A program made the translations under genes and the position numbers. Shown one piece after another: positions 59,356 through 64,000 of a stretch of DNA of 64,000 nucleotides (its first letter is position 1; each line of letters opens with the position of its first letter). The notes beneath the pieces were generated by a model. It saw only the letters and a program-made list of their open reading frames with translations, did not search any database and had not been told where the DNA came from. Origin of the DNA: Ipomoea triloba. Lineage: Eukaryota; Streptophyta; Magnoliopsida; Solanales; Convolvulaceae. The stretch covers positions 8,645,062-8,709,061 of the forward strand of contig NC_044922.1 of assembly GCF_003576645.1 (NCBI RefSeq). The letters run 5' to 3'.

Positions 59356-60683
59356 TGAAGAATGAAGTATTGTGTGGGGGTTGATTCGTCAAAAGATATT
59401 TATGTTAAAACGGAAAGTCTGTGAGTCCCCGAGTGTCGGTCTCGAAGGAGGGACGTGGAGGTGTGTCAAACGTTCGGGAGTTTACTTGATTGGATCATGC
59501 ATAGGATTCGAGTGTGGTGAAGGGTGATTTGTGAGTGAGAGTAGTTCATTGGTTGGTTTGAGTGCAAGAGATTAGTAAAGTAAAAGTGATTTTGTGAATA
59601 TGTAAAAAGGGGTAGGGATTGGATAGTGTTCAGGAATATTGCATAGTGGAGTGTCTAAAGTCATGGATTAGGATTGCTAGGATATTGTTTATTCAAGAGT
59701 GTGTTGTCTTAGTCCTTTTCCACCTTTGTGTACTAAGGCTTCTTTGACTTAGGAGTGCCTTCAAGCATCCAAAGTTCTAAAAGGAATTTTATCAAACACT
59801 TAAGCTACACACTATCCTACTATTCTTAAGAAGTCCATAGGAACTTTGATTGTGTCACGCTTCAAATCCTAACTCTAATCAAAGACATGAAAGAGTCAAG
59901 AGCTCAATCTCTCATCTAGATTGGCCAAATCCAAACAAGATCTCATCAAAACAACGATCAAAACACAAGAATAGATAATCCATCAACACAACCTCATAGA
60001 TCCAAAATATAGAAATAAGATCATCACAAAAGCAATATTCAATCACACAATCCAAATCCCTAGACTAAATTAGCTACTCATAATATGAAATGCAAGCAAA
60101 AGTTAATTTAATCCAAGAACAAGATAGCTAAAATTATAGAAATGAAATAGAGATCACCTAGAGAGAAGAAGACCTTCAATCCAAGCTTGTTGTCTTCTAC
60201 AATGGAAATTGATCTAATCTAAAAAGCTAAGAAAAATGGAGAAAGTTCTCCAAAGGAAAAAACTAAGAAAAGGAAAACTAAATTTCTGGGATCCCCCTCT
60301 GAAAATTCATCAAAGGGGTTTAAATAGTCTCCGAAATGACAACCCTAGCTGAAATTCGCGCATCACCGTCTCCACGCCTCTCACACGCGTGTGAGCGTGC
60401 GTGGGAAGCTTCTGGAAAGTTTTCACGCCTGCTCACACGCGTGTGGCCTTCCAGTTTGGTCCTCCGAGGCTCCGCTCTTGCTTGGTTTGCTCTTTAAGCT
60501 CAACTTTTGGTCCTATTTGCTCCCGGGGCTCCTATTTTACTTCTTTTAAGCTAAAAGTAGCTTCTGTGCATAGGTTAGTGATTTTCAAGCATTTAGGCAC
60601 ATAATTTATCAAGTAAGGATGCTATAGACACGATAAAACACCCTAAAAAGTGCCTGAAATAAGGGTATCTCGGAGTCTTATCA
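59356..60683 (-). repeat. 5' LTR of the Athila-type element
   Basis: 1328 bp ending CTTATCA, followed by the TSD ACCGT (60684-60688). Differs from the other LTR by about 30 scattered substitutions and one-base indels by eye. Confidence 0.93.
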
Positions 60684-60739
60684 ACCGTAATTTTTTCTGA
60701 ATTTTTGGTCGTAATCGATCATAACAATCGAGAACGGGC

Positions 60740-60960
60740 ACGCTTCTCCCATATGTCCAGAGACCATTGAAATGGGCACGTTATTCCCAACACCCTATAA
60801 CCGAGAAAATCGGTCCGAGGACCTTTGAAACAGGCACCTCACTCCCGAAATGGGTACCTTACTCTCAACACCCTATAACTGGGTAAATCGGTCCGAGAAC
60901 CTTTGAAACGGGCACCTTACTCTTGAAATGGGCACCTTACTCCTAACACTGGTCTTTAAC
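60740..60960. repeat. ~78-bp tandem repeat, about three degenerate copies
   Basis: caacaccctataac-gagaaaatcggtccgag-acctttgaaa-gggcacct recurs around 60788 and 60868, with a partial copy before and after. It belongs to the decayed sequence in which the Athila element is inserted, and is similar in style to the repeats at 18740-19640. Confidence 0.65.
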
Positions 60961-61057
60961 CGGTCAAAATTGCCTACTTCGTAGGTCTTATGCCGAGATT
61001 TGATTTCGGACTTGCCGGTGGTGGAAATACCAACCTATCCGGGCTTAATACAGAGGT

Positions 61058-61857
61058 ACATATATTTATTATGACTACTCTAAATACAAAGCTATGACTA
61101 ATACAATTTACAATTTAAATTACATTAAAATTAAGCTTTGAGCACTACAATTGGGCATTAGTTGAATGGTCTCGCAGAATGTGTTGTGCATGCAAAGCTG
61201 ATGAGTTTCCATTTGATGTAACAAATCACTCTCACTTTCCTTGTTTTTCTCAATGCACCGCCACATCCACCACTCTTCTTTCTTCTATTGTTGACCGTTC
61301 CTCTACCTCTACCCAATTCCAAAGTCATTTCCTATTGTTCTTATTCTTCTTTTATAATGGATTCACATTCAATAATTGATTATTCCAACGCTCTTGTCGC
61401 CTACTAGAAATTCCAGAACATGGAATTTTAATTTGATGAAACTAGTAGCTTGGTCATGACATATATTTATTATGACTACTCTAAATACAAAGCTATGACT
61501 AATACAATTTACAATTTAAATTACATTAAAATTAAGCTTTGAGTACTACAACTGGGCATTAGTTGAATGGTCTCGCAGAATGTGTTGTGCATGCAAAGCT
61601 GATGAGTTTCCATTTGATGTAACAAATCACTCTCACTTTGTTTTTCTCAATGCACCGCCACATCCACCATTCTTCTTTCTTCTGTTGTTGACCATTCCTC
61701 TACTTCTACCCAATTCCAAAGTCATTTCCTATTGTTCTTATTCTTCTTTTATAATGGATTCACATTCAGTAATTGATTATTCCAACGCTCTTGTCGCCTA
61801 CTAGAAAAATTCCAGAACATGGAATTTTGATGAAACTAGGAGCTTGGTCATGGTATT
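61058..61857. repeat. 401-bp tandem duplication
   Basis: The sequence from acatatatttattatgac at 61058 repeats at 61459, offset 401, with only scattered substitutions and a few short indels. Each copy holds a short frame with CCACKADEFPFDVTNHSHF but no recognised domain. The duplication ends around aggagcttggtcatgg. Confidence 0.88.
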
Positions 61858-62499
61858 GGTGCTGCTCCGCCAAAAGTATGATGGCGATCAGATCATCATC
61901 AAGCTTCCCCATCACCGTCGCAATCCCTTCTAGAATCAGCAATGGTCACAAATACACACCCATCAAAAATTAATATCCAGACTTGGAATGTTCTTCCTTT
62001 CTTGTGTAGGTAGAAGGATAACTTAGAAAGAATTATATTCTTGGAAGAATAGTTAGTGACTTATTGTTCACAGAGTTTCGTTCTCCTTTCCTTGTCAACC
62101 TGTTTCTTTATCATAAACACTCTACAAAGTGATTCCCAAGAGACAAGATGAAAATGTATATTGTGGGAAAATATTAAAACTTAATTTCCCAAATAAGTGT
62201 TACTAGCTCAGGAAGAGGAAAATGGCTGCATCTCTGATAGGAGGGTCCATACTGGGAGTGGAGAATGAATGCCCAAATGGACTCTCTTTCAAATTCTTAT
62301 GTGCTTGCGAACATATTTACTGACACAGAGTCCATACTGCAATTCAAGAGAGGAATGGAGGAATTGAGTAAAAGGTGAACTTTTTAACTTTCTAGTTCTT
62401 TTGACACCAGCATGATGAAAACTACTACTAAAAGTCAAATTTTGCACTATACTGGGGCAAAAATTTGAGAAATAACAATGGTAAGATGGAATCCTAAAT
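61858..62499. other. unassigned stretch
   Basis: No gene is recognised. On the minus strand short frames (for example DDDLIAIILLAEQH near 61900) could belong to the gene fragment to the right, but this is unsupported. Confidence 0.4.
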
Positions 62500-62790
62500 T
62501 TCAATAGAACCTGGAAACGCGTGGAGAGGAAGCAATTGATACCCAGTTAGAGACGAAAGGCTCTTGAGCTTTTGGCTTCTACGGCGAGGGGCGGATGGTG
62601 ATGGTGGATGGCATGCATGCATGGCACCTCTTAGAGTGACAAAGAAGAAGGTGATGAAGCATGGTGAAGGTGAGATCTGATGATGATGACAAGGTTGGTC
62701 TTGACTATCAGACAACAATATTATACTAGCAACTGCATTTTTCCCTCTTCGGTCTTCCATTATCTTGGCGTCCTTTCTACCTTGTGTGCC
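62500..62790 (-). pseudogene. fragment resembling a plant vWA/RING (WAV3-type) protein
   Basis: The minus-strand frame contains KIMEDRRGKNAVASIILLSD followed by SQDQP. This is close to the vWA-domain segment ...RR..N.VASIILLSDGQD... of plant zinc-finger RING proteins such as WAV3 and its homologues. Further on, TGYQLLPLHAF fits the later PVHAFGFG region. The rest of the vWA domain, the RING finger and the C-terminal domain are not present nearby, and the upstream part is out of frame. It is probably a broken or transposon-carried gene piece. The full-length family acts as E3 ubiquitin ligases in root growth responses. Confidence 0.45.
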
Positions 62791-62884
62791 TAGTTGTTGC
62801 TGGGACTAAAGCAGACAAGCTGCAGGTACAGAGCTCCGTCGAAGGGAGGGGATAACTACACCTCTGTTGTTGCATGCGTGATCC

Positions 62885-63105
62885 TTAAATCTCGTTTATG
62901 ATTCGTAGTTTCAGCGTATCTGGTAGTCTAACCTCCATATACGTTGGCATGGCTGCAGGCGTCACCACTGGGCAAACCATCAATAATTGTAGCGGCACGA
63001 GTTGTCCGTCACAAAAGAGTTCGTCCGTCGGAAGCGTAACAACCGGATCGTCGAGGCAGAACATGAAATCTCCTACATCCTTGGTGGAAACATCGGGATC
63101 TGAGT
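62885..63105 (-). pseudogene. 3'-terminal coding fragment of a plant gene, cut by a copia LTR
   Basis: The minus-strand frame reads SDPDVSTKDVGDFMFCLDDP, then VVTLPTDELFCDGQLVPLQL, and ends DTLKLRIINEI before a stop. The F.F...(P/A)DELF.DGQ..PL pattern occurs in plant proteins of the membrane-associated kinase regulator and DUF1645 types; I cannot choose between them. The upstream (N-terminal) part is lost at 63106, where a copia LTR begins. A short first exon cannot be excluded. Confidence 0.4.
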
Positions 63106-63840
63106 TGTTGGTCCCGATAGGGTGGGAAAAGTCTAGAGGAAGGGGGGTGAATAGACTTTTCAAACAATTAAAAACTTTATAACACTTCAACAATAGAGAT
63201 TTCAAGTGAATAAATTCAACTTGAAATGTGCAGCAGAATATCGTACGGTAAAGTGCTATAAAATAAATCTGCGTAAAACTGAAGAGATACTTGACATGCA
63301 ATACGTTGGAATGTCTTAAAATAGCTCAAAGAATATGTATGCAAAGTTTGAACCACATGCGAACGTGGGAACACACAAACCCAGATGATATGATCAACAC
63401 AGTATGTAAAGGGTTAGTGAGTTAAAATATGTAAATAATGTAAAGTGCAGTAAAATAAAGAGAGGCAAAGATTTATAGTGGTTCAGAGGTGGTGTAATCC
63501 TCCTAATCCACTCTTCTCCTTCACTCCAAGGAAGCAATTCCACTATCTCGTTCACCCAGATACAAATAGTGAAACACCAGTGCTACACAAGCACTTCCCG
63601 AGTGTCTCGCACAAAGCTACACTCAACCACGACCTCTTCGCACAAAGCTAAGCTCCCAAGCGCCTCGCACACAGCTATGCTCCCGAACGTCTCGCACAAA
63701 GCTACGTTCCAACCAAGTGTCTCGCACAAAGCTACACTTAGCTCACCCGAGTGTTTCGCACACAGCTACACTTTTTTTTACACTCAGTAGAGATACAAAT
63801 GTTGTAAGAAATAAAGATTTCTTTTCTAAGACTTGAATTC
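63106..63840 (-). mobile_element. copia LTR related to the Sirevirus-like LTR (interrupted)
   Basis: Starts TGTTGGTCCCGATAGGGTGG and follows the 24892/42555 LTRs with many substitutions: the gtgaatagactttt, acttcaacaatagagat and atttatagtggttcagagg regions match. Unlike them it has an array of ctcgcacaaagctacactc-like units at 63600-63770. It is broken at 63840 by a second LTR and continues beyond the window. Confidence 0.75.
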
Positions 63841-64000
63841 TGTTGGTCCCAAGGGGATGGGGTACAAGTCTAGAGGGGGGGGGTGAATAGACTTGTATAA
63901 GATTTTGCAAATCTTTTCGACCTCTCGTGTGTATTGAACTTAGGATGTTTAGGTTCGATACCTCACGAGGTGAAGACAAAGTTTTATGCGCAGCGGAAAT
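63841..64000 (-). mobile_element. copia LTR (family 2), partial, runs off the window
   Basis: Starts TGTTGGTCCCAAGGGG and matches the beginning of the solo LTR at 37183 almost base for base over 160 bases. It is inserted in the LTR that starts at 63106; the left flank AATTC (63836-63840) should recur after its far end if it is intact. Confidence 0.8.

Larger units (their letters stand above)
50240..60683 (-). mobile_element. Athila-type Ty3/gypsy element lacking RT, RNase H and integrase
   Basis: A complete element in minus orientation: LTR (59356-60683), primer site (59335-59352), gag-protease (59157-56443), spacer, Athila ORF (55210-53957), 3' region, LTR (51566-50240). TSD ACCGT at 50235-50239 and 60684-60688 is perfect. 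I count roughly 30 differences between the two ~1330-bp LTRs by eye (about 2%), so insertion is fairly recent. Between the protease end (56443) and the next ORF (55210) there are only 1.2 kb with no polymerase or integrase, so it depends on a relative for movement. A foldback MITE is nested at 52650-53170. Confidence 0.93.

Overview
This window is nuclear DNA of a flowering plant, most likely a eudicot. It is AT-rich, and it carries one intact-looking host gene with seven short coding exons and GT/AG introns, surrounded by layers of plant transposable elements. I could not identify the species from sequence alone.

Layout. 1-10000: an AT-rich graveyard of DNA transposons. It holds the tail of a Tip100-like hAT element, a decayed Helitron helicase cut by a hAT MITE with a perfect 8-bp target-site duplication (TSD), the Helitron 3' hairpin terminus, a PIF/Harbinger-type MITE with an empty-site relative nearby, a 238-bp tandem duplication, foldback and Mutator-type MITEs, and about 11 degenerate copies of a ~108-bp tandem repeat ending about 100-170 bp before the host gene. 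10087-14110: a STAR/quaking-type KH-domain RNA-binding protein gene (+ strand, 277 aa). 14110-19690: mostly unassigned sequence with a SINE (13-14 bp TSD, poly-A tail) and a possible solo LTR.

19688-49732: a nest of elements. A ricesleeper-type hAT transposase gene (- strand) is split into three pieces. One gap holds a solo LTR (TSD GATTG). The other holds a G+C-rich hAT MITE, into whose TA microsatellite a ~20-kb Sirevirus-like Ty1/copia element inserted (- strand; initiator-Met primer site, gag, broken pol, intact extra 3' ORF). That copia element carries two solo LTRs of its own (TSDs GAGTA and AACAT). A CACTA element (45930-49502) with exon-like internal sequence sits in the 5' part of the outer hAT.

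49733-60683: a hAT terminus, a Mutator MITE with a 9-bp TSD, then a complete but pol-deleted Athila-type Ty3/gypsy element (TSD ACCGT, LTRs about 2% different by eye). It encodes gag-protease (two stops) and an intact Athila-type ORF and itself contains a 521-bp foldback Mutator MITE. 60684-64000: tandem duplications, fragments of two plant-gene-like sequences, and two nested copia LTRs running off the end.

The elements do not form a shared pathway; the host KH gene is the only ordinary cellular gene supported. Sequence quality: single N bases at 24834 and 26882. The second lies exactly at the junction of an apparently identical ~1.5-kb duplication and probably marks an unmerged contig overlap.
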